Assembly (NCBI GenBank): GCA_028691715.1
Contig: JAQUYR010000005.1
Coordinates: 1 to 35,990 of the forward strand
Source of the DNA: Bacilli bacterium
Lineage (GTDB): Bacteria > Bacillota_I > Bacilli_A > ML615J-28 > CAG-698
Length of the DNA stretch: 35,990 nucleotides
Reading direction: 5' to 3'
The translations under genes were made by a program, and so were the position numbers. Below the pieces are notes generated by a model, which had not been told where the DNA came from, ran no database searches, and saw nothing but the letters and a program-made list of their open reading frames with translations. Each line of letters starts with the position of its first letter. Position 1 is the stretch's first letter. Positions 35,867 to 35,990 of the stretch are shown one piece after another.

Positions 35867-35990
35867 TTAGAGTTAAGTATAGTCGATACCAAAATATCGG
35901 CTATTTTTTCTTTTTTAGACATAAATACTGCAACTATTAATGATTTATAGGGTATTTCTGCAATAAATATAGCAGTAGTAGTATATATAA

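Noticed and set aside
35613-35867. Minus-strand 84-aa ORF (MGRTMGIEPTNAGATIRSVNHFATFAKKMAGVEGFEPSSTVLETAALPLNYTP...)
   Set aside because: It is the antisense translation of tRNA-Trp and tRNA-His; GVEGFEPSS...LPLNYTP-like peptides are a known spurious tRNA-antisense annotation.
1-35990. Mycoplasma-type genetic code (UGA = Trp)
   Set aside because: Conserved genes read through in the standard code without internal TGA, TGA is used as a natural stop, and only tRNA-Trp(CCA) is present here.

Overview
Low-GC Bacillota-type chromosomal segment. Codon usage and gene order suggest a Bacilli, Erysipelotrichia or Mollicutes-related lineage; the exact taxon is not determinable from sequence alone. It uses the standard code: TGA serves as a stop (e.g. 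the ppaX-like gene at 1109-1111) and the only tRNA-Trp in the window is CCA. Almost all genes are on the + strand. Recognisable blocks: (i) a membrane protein, ppaX-like HAD, trxB, whiA, a divergent small XRE regulator, acpS and a membrane-anchored thioredoxin-fold-like protein; (ii) tRNA-Ser(GCU) and tRNA-Glu(UUC) followed by an accessory-looking stretch with an SDH_sah/ClpP-fold serine protease, a 62-aa partner, a long non-coding gap and an XRE/sensor/coiled-coil protein; (iii) a HEAT-like protein with a GT2 glycosyltransferase, a ZIP transporter, a hairpin-dense intergenic element, and a GNAT/nitrilase/CAT-like cluster; (iv) an XRE-cupin regulator with potABCD; (v) an EF-G paralogue, an RluA-type pseudouridine synthase and a frameshifted Ig-like lipoprotein; (vi) lplA-gcvT-gcvH-gcvPA-gcvPB-lpdA; (vii) udk (minus strand), a dCache/PAS/GGDEF protein, an ABC exporter, tRNA-Trp and tRNA-His. 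The best leads for a second look are: two identical 24-nt operators below a perfect-consensus promoter in front of the XRE-cupin/pot locus; a C-box-like dyad abutting the -35 of an orphan controller-type XRE gene; a duplicated promoter/upstream element shared by the XRE-sensor gene and the HEAT/GT operon; the protease/small-protein pair next to the tRNAs; a ~235-bp element bounded by near-identical inverted repeats; and an EF-G paralogue that has lost the catalytic switch-II His. I did not find a CRISPR array, a transposase or a clear known defence system.
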